Source: Rhynchosporium graminicola (lineage: Eukaryota; Ascomycota; Leotiomycetes; Helotiales; Ploettnerulaceae). Taken from it: a stretch of 64,000 nt of DNA. The position numbers and the translations under genes are program-made. The notes beneath the pieces are model-generated. The model made no database searches and had not been told where the DNA came from. It worked only from the letters and a program-made list of their open reading frames with translations. Of the stretch, positions 36,601 to 48,232 are shown piece by piece. The stretch is from assembly GCA_900074885.1 (NCBI GenBank), contig FJUW01000024.1, positions 496,001 through 560,000 on the forward strand. Reading direction: 5' to 3'. Each line of letters opens with the position of its first letter. Within the stretch, counting starts at the first letter, position 1.

Positions 36601-38783
36601 CTCGAAAGGATTTATACCTAATACTTAGGATCAATAAGCTCTTAACTTATATATCTAAAGTAGTAATCTTTACTAAACTAGATATCCGGGTAGTATTTAA
36701 CTATATTTATATAGACTCCGAATTAGAGAAATATACTACCTTCCGAACCCGCTTCAGATCTTATAAATATAAAGTACTACCTTTTAGGCTCTATAACAGA
36801 CCTAGTATATACTAGCGATATATAAATAATATACTACTAGACTACTTAGATAATTTCTATATAGCTTACTTAGATAATATCCTTATATACTCGGAAATAC
36901 TCTAGGAATATAAGGAATATATTAAATTAGTACTATAATACTTAATAGATACCGGACTTCAAGTAGATATTAAGAAAAGCGAATTCCACGTTACTCGAAC
37001 TAAATACCTTAGATATATTATTATTACTAACGGAATCGAGCCAGATCCTGAGAAAGTAATACTATTAGTAGACTAGAAGTACCCCGAAATAGTAATAGCT
37101 ATAAAATCCTTCTTAGGATTCTATAAGTTCTACTATTAATTTATTCGGAATTTCGGCCTTATCGCTAAACCTCTCTTAGTACTTACTTAGCTTATAGTAC
37201 TATAGAATTTCACTGATAATTATAAGAAGTCCTTTAATAATTTATATTAATAGCTACTATTAGTATAGAAACTATACTATTTCGACTCTAAATTATAAAC
37301 TAAACTAGAAACTAATACTTCTAATAGTATAATAGCTAAAGTTATCTCTTAATTATATAAAGATAACTAATAGTATCTAATTAGATTCTACTCTTATATT
37401 CTTAATAGATATAAACTAAACTAAGAGATCTATAATAAGGAGCTATACGCTATTATTAAGTCTTTCCGGAAATAGAGACTAGAACTTATATCTTTACGAT
37501 ATTATACTAGCGTATATATAGACTATCGATCCTTAGAATACTTTATAACTACTAAGGTCCTAACTAGTAAGTAAGCTAGATAAATAGAATTCCTTTCCGA
37601 ATTCAACTTTTAAATTATATATACGCTTAGTAAAAATAATACTAAAGCCGATATCTTTAGCTATAAGGAATAAGATCTAAGGATATAGGAATAATAGAAA
37701 CAAGATAGTAGATCTCAGGTTTTATTACTTCTAAATTACTTAGACCTTAGGATTAACGCGAAACTAGCTAAGTATTATATCGATTAAATTAGTTATATAT
37801 ACCTAATATCGCTAGAGACTAATACGCTACTAGAACCTGCATATAACTCTTTTGATTTAATCGAGAAACTATACTAATTTAACTAAGAATTATTCTCTAA
37901 TAAACAGAATATATTAAGAGATAGCTATACTATTAATAATAGTTTACTACTTTATAATAGTTATCTATACGTATAACGCTATACCTCGCTATATACTTAT
38001 TTAATTAGCGAAATCTATAATTAAGTTTCCTCTGCTTATCCGAATACTCGTAAGACTGCTAAAATAATTTCTACTTATTACTACTAGAAAGGACTCGTAT
38101 CAGATATAAAATAATATACTTATAATTACCGCCCTTATTAGTACTCTTATCTAAAGTAAACGAAATAGTAAGGATTCCTCTACTTATTACTAGTACTTAG
38201 CTACTTTATATAATACTTAGCTATAAATTTTAAGGATTTCCCGCCTAATAACTAAGGATTTAATAAGATATTAGTATTTATTAACTACCTAGGGAAGGAC
38301 TCTATATCGATACTATACTATTATAATATCGATACTCGCGGGATAGCGATATTATTTATCTAATAGATATATCGTTTCGGATATACTCTTAAGTTAATTA
38401 TATCCGATTAAGGAGCTTAATTAGTCTTATCCTTCTAGTAAGAGTTTTACTATATAATTAGAGTTAAAGTTAAGCTCTCTACTTCCTTCTACTAGTAAAC
38501 TAATAGATAAATAAAGATTATAAATTAGTATATTAACTAACGCCTTAGACCTTTTATTAATTATTACTAGAATAACTAAAGCGAACTACTACTAATAATA
38601 GACCGCGCTTAAGTAACCTTACCTTACGACTCTATCAGTATAGCGCTATATACCCTTAAATATAGTATATTACTATAGAATAGCTAGGACTAGAAGTAAC
38701 TTACCGGATCGATACCGTAAGAGAAGCTTAATTATACTAATACTAAATCCCTAGCTAAACGTACTAAATCCGCTATCGAGGTT

Positions 38784-39833
38784 ATAAAAGCTAATATATT
38801 AGCTACTTAGTATAAGATAAGCGCTATAACTGACCCGAAACGGTATAGTATCGACTAGGAAGTTAGAGATAAAGTATTTCTCTCTATAAGGAACCTTAAG
38901 AATTACTAGCTAAGTAAGAAGCTATCTAGTCTCTAGGTAGGACTATACTAGGTCCTAGCTAAGATCAGATACTCCTATAAGCTAGATTTACCCCCGGGAT
39001 CTTCTATATATAATATATTCTCTCCCGAATTACTTTTTAAGAACCCGGATAACTTATTACTAAGCTAAGAGTTACTAAACTTACCCCCGGAGGTTATCGC
39101 TACTTAAGAAAAGTAAGAGTTATAAGATATACTCGCTATATAGCTCCTAAGAGGTAATCTGAAGTATTAAGTTAGCTAGCTAAGCTACGACTCGGACCTA
39201 ACTTAGTATAACGCTTCCGACTTAATAAGTACTCTATATAAGCTTAGAGACTTCTATACTATTAACCTAAGTAAACTTAAACTTCCGCGTAAACTAGATT
39301 AGTAGATNATAAAAGCTAATATAATAGCTACTTAGTATAAGATAAGCGCTATAACTGACCCGAAAAAGAATAATATAAACTAAGAAGTTAGAGATAAAGT
39401 ATTTCTCTCTATAAGGAACCTTAAGAATTACTAGCTAAGTAAGAAGCTATCTAGTCTCTAGGTAGGACTATACTAGGTCCTAGCTAAGATCAGATACTCC
39501 TATAAGCTAGATTTACCCCCGGGATCTTCTATATATAATATATTCTCTCCCGAATTACTTTTTAAGAACCCGGATAACTTATTACTAAGCTAAGAGTTAC
39601 TAAACTTACCCCCGGAGGTTATCGCTACTTAAGAAAAGTAAGAGTTATAAGATATACTCGCTATATAGCTCCTAAGAGGTAATCTGAAGTATTAAGTTAG
39701 CTAGCTAAGCTACGACTCGGACCTAACTTAGTATAACGCTTCCGACTTAATAAGTACTCTATATAAGCTTAGAGACTTCTATACTATTAACCTAAGTAAA
39801 CTTAAACTTCCGCGTAAACTAGATTAGTAGATT
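38784..39833 (+). repeat. 525-bp tandem duplication abutting an N
   Basis: 38784-39308 and 39309-39833 are direct repeats with period 525. The single N (39308) is the last base of the first copy. The first 85 or so bases differ at several positions between copies, and the remaining roughly 440 bp appear identical. The unit covers the integrase C-terminal part. Identity of this degree next to an N is more like an assembly join than an old duplication. Confidence 0.93.
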
Positions 39834-39933
39834 AAAGCTTAAGAAGATAGAATAGATAACTATAATTACTTAGAGGATAATAAGCTATTATAGTTACTAG
39901 TATTAGAATTTATTATTAGGAATAATCCCCTGA

Positions 39934-40916
39934 TTATACTCTATAATAATACTATATCTAAAACTCTATTTCTTTAATTACTTCTACTTCACTAGCTTTC
40001 TCCCTTAAGTTCTCTAGAGCTTCTAGTAAACTTAGAATATCTAGAACTAGAACTATTATATCTAACTCCTTATCTAAATCTACTAACGTAGCTCTAGTAG
40101 TAGACTAAATATAATAGCTAATCTTACGGGCTTTCTTCTTTAGAGAGAGTCCGGGAGTATTCAGATCCGACGCCGTCTCTAAACTAGAAAGTAAATTCCT
40201 CTTTCCCTTAGTATTAGATATCGTAGCTTTAAATATAGCTTTCTTTATAAATTCCTATATAACACTATTTAACTCTTTCGTCTACTTTAATATCGTTTTA
40301 GCTATTAACCTAGACTTCGCCGAATTAACTATTAGAAGATCTAAATCCTATATCGCGTTAGTATTATATTAGTATCTAAGGGTTTAAGATCGTAACTTAC
40401 TACTTTAATAAACTCTAACTCCTTAAATACTTTCTCTATAGAACACCTTAAAGCCTAAGTCTCTGCTAATTATATAGTAATAATCTCTAACGTAATAGTA
40501 AGAGTAGTAGATTTCGCGAGATAATAGATCTGATTAATAGCCTTATAAGTAGCTATAATACTACTCCGATTCAGCTCCGCGTCCTTAGCTTTACTGCTAA
40601 GAAGTAAACTAAATAGAATAGTATACTTTATATTAACGTAATTAAGTAACTATAACGCGTTAGTATATATAATTATATTTATATTTAAGTAACTTATATA
40701 CTTATAACTACTCTTTAACGCTAAATAATACTTATAAAGCTTAGAGTTAGGCTTATTAAATAAGTATAAGAGTTCTAAAATAAGAGTATTATTATACTTT
40801 ATCTTAAGGAAAGCGCGAATATATTATAAGTAATATATACGATACGCCGCCGAAAGAGTACTAGCAGGAACTAGTAAAAGTATTACCGGAGTTAGCGTTA
40901 TAGATCTGTGAAACTC
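39934..40916 (-). pseudogene. Decayed antisense gene with intron, between pol and 3' LTR of A1
   Basis: A frame on the strand opposite to gag-pol. Exon 1 (40916-40401) has 172 codons and exon 2 (40347-39934) has 138 codons including the stop. They are joined across a 53-nt intron with GTAAGT donor, TACTAAC branch site and TAG acceptor, in phase 0. The nine internal stops are all TAA or TAG, far fewer than the opposite strand shows in the same register. The near N-terminal region is hydrophobic (LTPVILLLV-like), the middle is rich in Tyr, Leu and Lys, and the C-terminal third is Leu/Glu/Lys-rich and probably helical. The start codon is not resolved; a further upstream exon is possible. A4 carries a collinear copy of exactly the same length. 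Not recognised; no function proposed. Confidence 0.6.
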
Positions 40917-41142
40917 TTATACTGCACTTAAGGATTATCCCTAAAACTAAAATAGGAAACTTACTTATATTAAGAGAAGAGTTAATTAGGTCGATTAATA
41001 TATAAGATTATAATAGACTACTATAGTAGTTAGCAATAATACTTACTATAGGAGCTATATCGTAGTCTAGGGAGAGTAAACTTATAAGTTGAAGTAGTTA
41101 TTATAGTTAAAAAGGAAAGGCTCTAATATTAATAAACCCATT

Positions 41143-41152
41143 CCTTTATATA
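41143..41152 (-). promoter_or_regulatory. TATA box candidate for the antisense gene of A1
   Basis: TATATAAAGG on the minus strand, about 230 bp before the first supported codon of the antisense frame. The same box is present at 59749-59758 in A4 at a matching distance. Confidence 0.45.
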
Positions 41153-41413
41153 CCTTACGCTCTACTTAAACTCGACTCCTACTGTAAATAAATAAAGTAA
41201 ATACTGCTCACCGCCCGATTTAGAAGCTACGACTAATGTAGCACTATTATAGCGACGTAATTAGTCAGAACTTAATAAAGAATTTACTATTACTAAAGAG
41301 CGGCTAGCGCTTATTACGCGAATATCGACGAAAATAGTTATAATAAAGACTAATTCTAGTATAAACTATAACCTTCCGAGCTTAGGGTTAAGCTCTTCTT
41401 AAGGGGGGGGTAA

Positions 41414-41681
41414 TATAACGATAGCTCACCTGAATATCATATAAGAAGAGGGATAGATAATAGGGCCTAAGTTCATAAGTATTCCGGCAGAACTAGTATC
41501 CGACCCGGTATAGTATCGGACTAGTACCGGTATATATATATAAGGTACCTTATACTCTATCTCTCTTCTTCTTCTTTCCTTATCTTTTTGTTTCCTTCGT
41601 AGTAGACTATATAAGATCGCTCTTAGCCTCTCTACTCGTTTATTCTTACTTATATACCGCCTTAAGTCTTGTGTCGTTACA
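41414..41681 (+). repeat. 3' LTR of A1
   Basis: 268 bp, same length as the 5' LTR, ending in an unmutated GTGTCGTTACA next to the target repeat CTAAG. Confidence 0.95.
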
Positions 41682-41686
41682 CTAAG

Positions 41687-43048
41687 TAGCGATATTATAG
41701 AGAATTAGATTACGAAAGAGCTAGAGGGCGAGGAGATAATTATATATACTCTAACTAGATATATTAATAATAATAAGAGTATAAAATATATAGATCACTT
41801 AATTAAGTATAGTCGAGCTAGACCGAATAAGCTATAGAAATTACTATTTCTCGATAGTTATGAAAGTTATTAGTATAAGCCTTTCGTACTTAAGCTAGCA
41901 GAGGCTTATATCTACTGCTTTTACTTTCCTTTCTATCTTATATACGCCTTATAACCTCTCGATATCGGAATATTTAGACCTTAGAAGTATTTCTATACTC
42001 TTACTATTTAAGCTACTCTCCGGAATCTCGACTTTGAATTTACTATTACTTTCTTCTTCCGAGACCTTACTAAAATTCGTACTTAAACCTTTAAAAAGTA
42101 TATAATTATTAACGTATTCAAGACCTCTAGTATATAGCCTATTAGTACTAAAGCAGGTATCTTAAAGATAAGAGAGTATAAGAGAAACTATAAGAAAAGG
42201 AAGGCAGATAAGATAGATACTAAGAATATAGGTAATAAGATAATAGATCTGCTATAGCTACTAAAGGATAATAATATATAGTAAGCTATAGCTAAATTAG
42301 CTACTCTAAAGGAAAAAGACCTTACTACTTTTAGTGATAATATACTAGCTATATTCCGAGATACTATTCAACTACTACTATATACTTATATAAAGCTTAC
42401 CTAACAACTCTTAAGCACTTAGCTTTATAAGAGAAGATTAAGGTAAATAGAAAGCGAAAGCGTACTTCTCGACGGTCGATTTAGAAAGGAGGAGGTACTA
42501 TAATTACTACTGATTTATAAGAGAAGATCAAGATAAGAGATAAGAGAGAGTCTAGCGAGGCCCTAAAGAAAGCTTAGCGAAAGCTGAATATAGCTATTAA
42601 TAAGGCAAAATAAGCTCTTTATACTAGAGGAGTATAAGCCCGGAAAGACGAGAAAGCACGAAAAGAGCGCTTAAAGTAGTACTAAGCTAGAAAGGAGCTC
42701 CTGCCACTCGAAGATCTAGTAGTAATACATGATCTAGAGAAGCACTCGAATACTCTTGAAGAGGCGCTGATCACTCCCGAGGCGTTTCTAGAGCTATTAG
42801 TATAAGTTCACGAAACTAAAGTATATGCGAAATTCAAGGTCGATAATAATAAGGAGGTATAATTTAGGTTTAGAGATTACTATATAGAGGTAGTTAGAGA
42901 GTACGTTAATTTAGAGCTAGAGCTAGAGGTAGTACTAAATTATAGTAATTTAAAGGAGAGCGAGAGTAAGGGAGAGAATTCTAATAATAGATTAATTAAT
43001 TTTATTACTGAGAATGCAGATTTCATCGGTTTATTATATTAGGAATAA
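41687..43048 (+). pseudogene. DDE transposase, C-terminal part (decayed)
   Basis: Continues the transposase frame after A1. The block LLFLDSYESY (second Asp at 41853-41855) corresponds to the LLLDGHxSH motif. The block LQPLDIGIF, with a TAA in the Gln position, has the third Asp at 41961-41963. That gives 35 residues between them, a DD35D arrangement as in pogo/Fot1-type elements. A long Lys/Arg/Glu-rich tail from about 42160 to 43040, with few stops, resembles the C-terminal extension of fungal pogo transposases. The ORF ends near the right TIR. Confidence 0.82.
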
Positions 43049-43125
43049 AATTTTTTTTTTTCATATATTAATTACTCTCCTATTTAGGTAGTAAATTAAT
43101 AACTATAAAAAATATTAGGTTTTCC

Positions 43126-43208
43126 CGCGGGATACTTACTTTCGCGGGACACTTGCTTTCCTCGACTGTAAGCAAGCCCTCGAGCTTAACAGGAGGTGGA
43201 CCGGCTAT
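43126..43208 (-). repeat. Right terminal inverted repeat of the pogo-like element
   Basis: 83 bp, inverted copy of 32359-32441 with three transitions, ending GGACCGGCTAT before the TA. Confidence 0.93.
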
Positions 43209-46012
43209 TAGGTGTGTGTGATAGGCATACGAAGTCGTAGGCCCAACCCTGCGCCAGATCATCCATCCTTCACACACACGTAGAAGAGTTGTTCAGAGCA
43301 CGGACCGTAAACCCATCCCCGGCGGTTTGGCAGATTCAACTTCTTAAGGTAGGAATACTCTGTAAAGCATCTATCTTCCTATCAGTCCTGTATACTTGCG
43401 TATATCCTCTACCTTTCTTTGTACAATTGATATCGGCAGCTTACCAGATGCCAACTACATCGAATCCCCGGCTCCTTCTACGTGCTTCTTTGCTTCCTAC
43501 TCATGACTCCTTATTCATGTCCCGCATGCGGCGTTGTTCTTGAAGTATCCGCAGCCTGTGCTAGATAGATCCACGACACGGCATGCTGTGGACGACGGGA
43601 AGCTGGAGAAAAGAATAAAATACCTTCCACCGCCCACCCAAAACGCCGTGATCCCTCTCCGCCATTACGAGTTTCAACCTTGGTCTTAATCACCTAATGG
43701 GTGGATGCTTGCTCGCACCCAGCTACACTTACCCAACTCCCTCCTCCACTCTTGCTTGACGCCTTCTGGAGACGACGATGCGACCGATGAACTATGGGTC
43801 TTCAAGGCCCAATAGCCTGGCCGTACCACCACAGGGACTAGAGTTACTGTTACTCAATGTAGCAGCTGACTACCTTCGGATATCTAATTAATGCCGACAG
43901 GCCCAGTTATCTTTGGCTACTGCAGAAGATTTGTCTTGTGCTGGAATGCACTAATCAATGCTTAGATTATTCACTTTGTTAGGTACGGAAGTACCTAGCT
44001 GCTACATGATACTTGCATTCTAGCTGTGCCCGTCAAGGTGCTGCAACATGCCCTGGTCGAGGAGGCAAGCATTTATACTTAGAACCTGTTTCGTACTACA
44101 GTACAACTCCGTACGGATCCCCAAGTACTTTATAGGCCTTGCCTTCTAGGTCTCTAGGTTTCGATCCCTAGCTTAAGTTCGGAACTTTAAGAGATAAGGC
44201 TGAATGCCGTGACTGGTGAATTAATCGGAGCTCGTAAAGAATAAGAGCCTGCTTCGAGCCATCCCAGGGGCCATGAAGAGAAACGTGGTAACGCAACTTT
44301 GCATCGTCTATTTGATAATCGAGGATGCCCGGTGAACACGTGGACTGAGTGTTACAAGGCCCCTCCTTCCTCCTTCATACAAAGTCTGTTTTAGTTCTCG
44401 GACAGGCGTATCGAGGTATAAAGTATAATCGCAGATCGTCTTTCGTCTTTTCAACATCATATCATATCACATCGCCCTGCCCTGCCCTGCCTTGTCGGCT
44501 GACTTTTTCTTCTGGTTCTTCCATACCCTCCTCTTCTTCAGTCTGCGACTATTTCGTTCGCAAGATGCACCTCCTGGGTTTTTCTCCTTCTACGATATTG
44601 CTCTAATCGAGGAACTAAGGTCGTATAATTTCCAGATCCCAACAGGGAGGGACGCTTTACTGCCTCTCACATTTCTCCTGCACGAAGCCGAGGCCTCAAG
44701 CTGTACGTTGTTATTACATAAAATCATTCGTTGGCTCATTTGCGTCATTAGCCACAACGCACCTCTATCCATTCGGCGCACTACTACGAGTCTAAGAGAT
44801 TACTAAGAACCTTTCTCGCCTTTTACTTTCTTGTTCTGTTCATCCTCGTCCTACGCGTATCAGGAGAGAGGGTTGTCATTCTATGCCCAGCTCAGCCGGA
44901 TAGCTACCATAGCGGATTCTGGGATTCAGATTCAGATTCAGATTCAGATGCAGATGCAGATTCAGACCCAGACTCAGACCCAGACTCAGACTCGGCCAAA
45001 AAGGCACTCGCCCGTTACTAGCCTCGCCCGCTGGTCCACAACAAACAAAAAAAAGTTCCTGCGAGGTGTGAGGCCGGATAATTTCTCACCTCATCTCAGC
45101 TTCCCTCACATACAGGCCTCACCGCCCTGAGACTAGACTACCTAGGTAGCTAAGGTACCTACCTACCTACTGTTCTCACGGACTTTGTGGTACTGACTTG
45201 GCAACCCCTCCATCGGAGCAATCCTCCATTTGAAACTCTATTTTCTACTTAGGACGGCCGGCCATCACTTACATACCTGTCTCGTTCGGTCATCATTGGC
45301 CAGTTCGGCATCATTATATATATCATTCTATATCACTTCCCTTCTCAGACTGTATCGCATCGCATCATATAACATAGTATTCTGTTAATCAGATCCTACC
45401 AGATCACATCCGGATCTAGGTCTCGGAAACTCTTTGACTGTAAGCAAACGTTTTTGGAGTAGACGAACGTAGTCGAAGGATTCAATTTGGCAGAGTAAGG
45501 ACCAAAGCCAGAACCTCAAAAGAAGGATCGAAAAGAGTCATAGCTTCGGAATCGTTCATCGTCTAAGCGGATCGTATCGAATTTACATTACCATCTCAAA
45601 TCTCGGACCCGGCAAACCTAGCAGTAGCCGAAAGCTAAACAAAAACACTAAGTCGGATCAGATCAGCGCCTGTAAAGCTAAATACTAGGACCCCTCCCTC
45701 GGTGCCTCGACCGTGCCTTTCTTGCGTCTGTCTGCATTGAGGATCCAATTCAAGAAAGAAGCCCACGGAGTTGATTCTATCATATCAATCCACTCAGGCA
45801 CTGGACTTGATTTGAATTGAACTGGCTCGACTTATTTGGACGGCGAACGGAACGAGCTAAAGGATTCTAGAATTCGACGAGCTGCTTGAGGGTGTCTACA
45901 TCAGTGCAATCGCACCTTCGATTTCAGAAAGCAGGGGCCGAAGTTCCACTGGATACAACAAACTGGGAGGATAAGAGCGAACGAACATCCAGGGGGCTAC
46001 CTCCCTTAAAGA
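43209..46012. other. Intergenic region upstream of the NmrA-like gene
   Basis: 2.8 kb of normal composition. Frames of 60-140 codons occur but overlap each other on both strands and lack recognisable motifs. The last 900 bp are A/C/T-rich with many ATC and ATCATAT words and may be promoter and long 5' leader of the following gene. Contains a hexanucleotide microsatellite (44924-44993) and a TAGGTA/GGTACC-rich patch at about 45138-45172. Confidence 0.6.
44924..44993 (+). repeat. Hexanucleotide microsatellite (CAGAYY)n
   Basis: About 11-12 units of CAGATT, CAGATG, CAGACC and CAGACT. It makes an Ile-Gln / Thr-Gln alternation in one 99-codon frame, which I treat as a by-product. Confidence 0.9.
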
Positions 46013-47428
46013 ATGCCATCAGTAGCACGGTCTGCGCTGCCAATCAGACCAAGCTCGAGACCACAACCAGACGTATTTCACGAATCCTCACCTCCCTCCA
46101 CAACAAACAAGTTGAAACACCGACCTTGCACCTCATACACCGACCTCTCTCCACTCGCCAGCATTGGCTTCTCCCCCGTTCAGTACCCTCAAACAGATCG
46201 GCCATCAAAAAGACCAATGCCCACCCCGCGCAAAACTATCGCTGTTGTCAACTCTTCTGGGCGACAAGCCGCCTCTTTCATACGGGTTGCTGTCGCCGTA
46301 GGTTATAATGTACGAGCGCAATTGCGGAACCTAGATGGCATAGTCGCGAACGAGATATCGTCACTCCCGAACGTTACGGTCCTGGTGGGAGATCTCTACA
46401 AAAGAGCACCAGTAGAAAACGGGGAGAGCGACTCTCCTACTCTGGGGACGAAAGCTAAAGGAGCACCAAATCACGATTTGATTAAAGAGCTTTACCGCGG
46501 AACCCAGCTTGCGTTCATCAATACGACTTTTTGGGGGGATGAGGTTGAGATTGGCAAGGCTCTCGCAGATGCAGCAGTTGTTGCGGGGATAGAACATTAT
46601 ATATTCAGCTCTATGCCGAATCACTCGCAACATGATCAACACTGGCCATCGCTCCCTCTCTGGTCCAGCAAGGCCACAATCGAAACTTACATTCGTTCAC
46701 TTCCTGCTCTGGCTCCCAAGACAACATATCTCTACACAGGCATCTACAACAATAATTTCACTTCACTCCCTTATCCCCTATTCCAGATGGAACTGCAGAA
46801 AGATGGTAGTTTCACGTGGACGGCTCCATTTCACCCAGATGTTCCGCTACCTTGGCTAGATGCCGAACACGATGTTGGTCCCGCTGTTATTCAACTCATC
46901 AAAGACGGCATTTCACGTTGGGGGAACGGCGAGCGTGTAGCCCTCGCTTACGAAATGTTGTCTCCCAGAGCCGCTTGTCGGGCTTTTTCGAGAGGTGTCG
47001 GGCATCCAGTGCGCTACAAATACAACGCCAAAATTGATATCAAGGTCAAGATACCTAACGGGTATAGGGAGCAACTCCTTGCTTTGGAAAAGATGTATCT
47101 GCTGGGCGCAAAGGATGCCAAATTACAGCCCCCGTATTTTGGGAGTCAGCTTATGGAAAATAGCTGTCCAAGTGAGGCGCTAGAATTGTGGGAGGGACAT
47201 AGAGGATTGGAGGAGTATGCTAGAGAGGTTTTCCCACTTGAGGAGGCTGCGAATGGGTTGACGTGGATGAATGATAGTAACGAGGTTGAAGGAGAGGTGC
47301 AAGGTGCCGAAGTGGAACAAACTGCAGACAACGAGGATGATGAGACTGGCAGTGAGGGAGAATTGGTGATGGGTGGTGGAACAGGCACGGATACTCCGGC
47401 CAGGAGGGAAGAGAGCTGGCTCGCTTGA
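46013..47428 (+). CDS. NmrA-like NAD(P)-binding family protein
   Basis: A 471-residue frame without introns. From residue 69 it reads as an NmrA-like atypical short-chain dehydrogenase fold: MPTPRKTIAVVNSSGRQAAS gives the first beta strand and dinucleotide-binding loop (residues 69-88). It is NSSGRQA rather than a full GxxGxxG. Then come SSMPNHS (about 199-205), YNNNFTSLPYP (about 245-255) and WLDAEHDVGPA (281-291), all characteristic of fungal NmrA-like proteins. Such proteins bind NAD(P) and act mostly as regulators or redox sensors rather than enzymes; the target here is unknown. The C-terminal 60 residues are acidic and probably disordered. Start: the first ATG has the better context (A at -3), but homologous proteins usually begin at the Met of residue 69 (46217), so the true protein may be 403 residues. 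The upstream 68 residues are Ser/Pro/Arg-rich without a clear signal. The gene converges on the histone chaperone gene. Confidence 0.88.
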   Translation: MPSVARSALPIRPSSRPQPDVFHESSPPSTTNKLKHRPCTSYTDLSPLASIGFSPVQYPQTDRPSKRPMPTPRKTIAVVNSSGRQAASFIRVAVAVGYNVRAQLRNLDGIVANEISSLPNVTVLVGDLYKRAPVENGESDSPTLGTKAKGAPNHDLIKELYRGTQLAFINTTFWGDEVEIGKALADAAVVAGIEHYIFSSMPNHSQHDQHWPSLPLWSSKATIETYIRSLPALAPKTTYLYTGIYNNNFTSLPYPLFQMELQKDGSFTWTAPFHPDVPLPWLDAEHDVGPAVIQLIKDGISRWGNGERVALAYEMLSPRAACRAFSRGVGHPVRYKYNAKIDIKVKIPNGYREQLLALEKMYLLGAKDAKLQPPYFGSQLMENSCPSEALELWEGHRGLEEYAREVFPLEEAANGLTWMNDSNEVEGEVQGAEVEQTADNEDDETGSEGELVMGGGTGTDTPARREESWLA

Positions 47429-48232
47429 TATATACGAGCAGCTTCTGATTGGAGTTCGGAGAACATCATAACTTTTGACAAGGCACGAAACTGGGCATCT
47501 ACATAGTCAAGGAGCTCCTGGAAAGAAAAACTTCCGTGGGGGCAAGTCTAATAGCGATCTCGTTATAAAATTATTGGAGAGATATGGGTAAGGTATAAAA
47601 GCTGGGCGTGGCATAGACATCTTGGGTCTGGATATGCACTTTTCGGAGTTTTTCTATTTTGTGGTTCTTGTTAGGTTTGGGTGGATTGGTCCGTGGATGC
47701 GTAGGTAACCGTACGCCTGGCTGGGTCTATTTATATCAATTATTGCATAGCAAGAGAAGGCATTTTGCGGGCTTCCTTTTAGGTCAAGTAATCGGTTGGC
47801 GGTGGACTCATGAAAGCTAGAATGAAAATGAATAGTAATATTGGATGTTCACCTGTCCATATGTATGTATATATATATATACATATCCCCATTCGTACTA
47901 ACCTTTCGGCGTACTATAGCGAGCTCGAGGCGAAACAAGCAAGCAAGCCCGAGTGCTCGTCTGTTCTAGTAACATCGTTTAGCGTACAAGCGTATCAATA
48001 AAGTCCCTACAGGCGAGATACTCGAAAGGCAATCACGAGCTTTAGCAAAGTGTCTTCGACTTCATCATCGCATGTTCATTGCTTTCTAGCATACAGATCT
48101 CGGGCATCATATGTCTATCCAGTTTTATTATTTCCCATCGTTAACTCCTGCGGCTCTTTGGGCATCGGCTATCACGTTTTAGGCATCCTGCCTCGAAGAT
48201 ATCGGGTTCGAAAACAATTGGTCAAAGAGAAC
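47429..48232. other. Convergent 3' intergenic region
   Basis: About 800 bp between two gene ends, expected to hold both 3' UTRs. Contains a TATG/TA microsatellite at about 47857-47885. Frames of about 60 codons here look like chance. No other feature seen. Confidence 0.6.

Larger units (their letters stand above)
33380..41681 (+). mobile_element. Ty3/gypsy element A1, complete, RIP-decayed
   Basis: 8,302 bp with two 268-bp LTRs and a perfect target repeat CTAAG (33375-33379 and 41682-41686). A run of eight G directly precedes the 3' LTR as polypurine tract. In order on the plus strand: gag with a zinc knuckle at about 35218-35265 in which all four metal ligands are now Tyr; RT with the box at 36867-36878 (Tyr-Leu-Asp-Asn) followed by ILIYSE; RNase H; integrase, with a QTDGQTE-like block at about 38500-38620 and an integrase C-terminal region. 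A 525-bp duplication and the only N of the window lie in that last part. A 1.5-kb non-pol interval with an antisense frame follows. All frames carry numerous TAA and TAG codons. Confidence 0.95.
32359..43208 (+). mobile_element. Pogo/Fot1-like DNA transposon, split by gypsy A1
   Basis: The ends are 83-bp terminal inverted repeats with only three mismatches, flanked by the TA duplication used by Tc1/mariner/pogo elements (32357-32358 and 43209-43210). Without A1 and one TSD the element would be about 2.5 kb, usual for this superfamily. The interior encodes a decayed DDE transposase on the plus strand (see the two fragments). The TIRs kept normal composition while the interior is heavily RIPped. 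Insertion of A1 at CTAAG came later and broke the transposase. Confidence 0.88.

Noticed and set aside
44831..45130. 99-codon frame with Gln repeats
   Set aside because: Built on the CAGAYY microsatellite.
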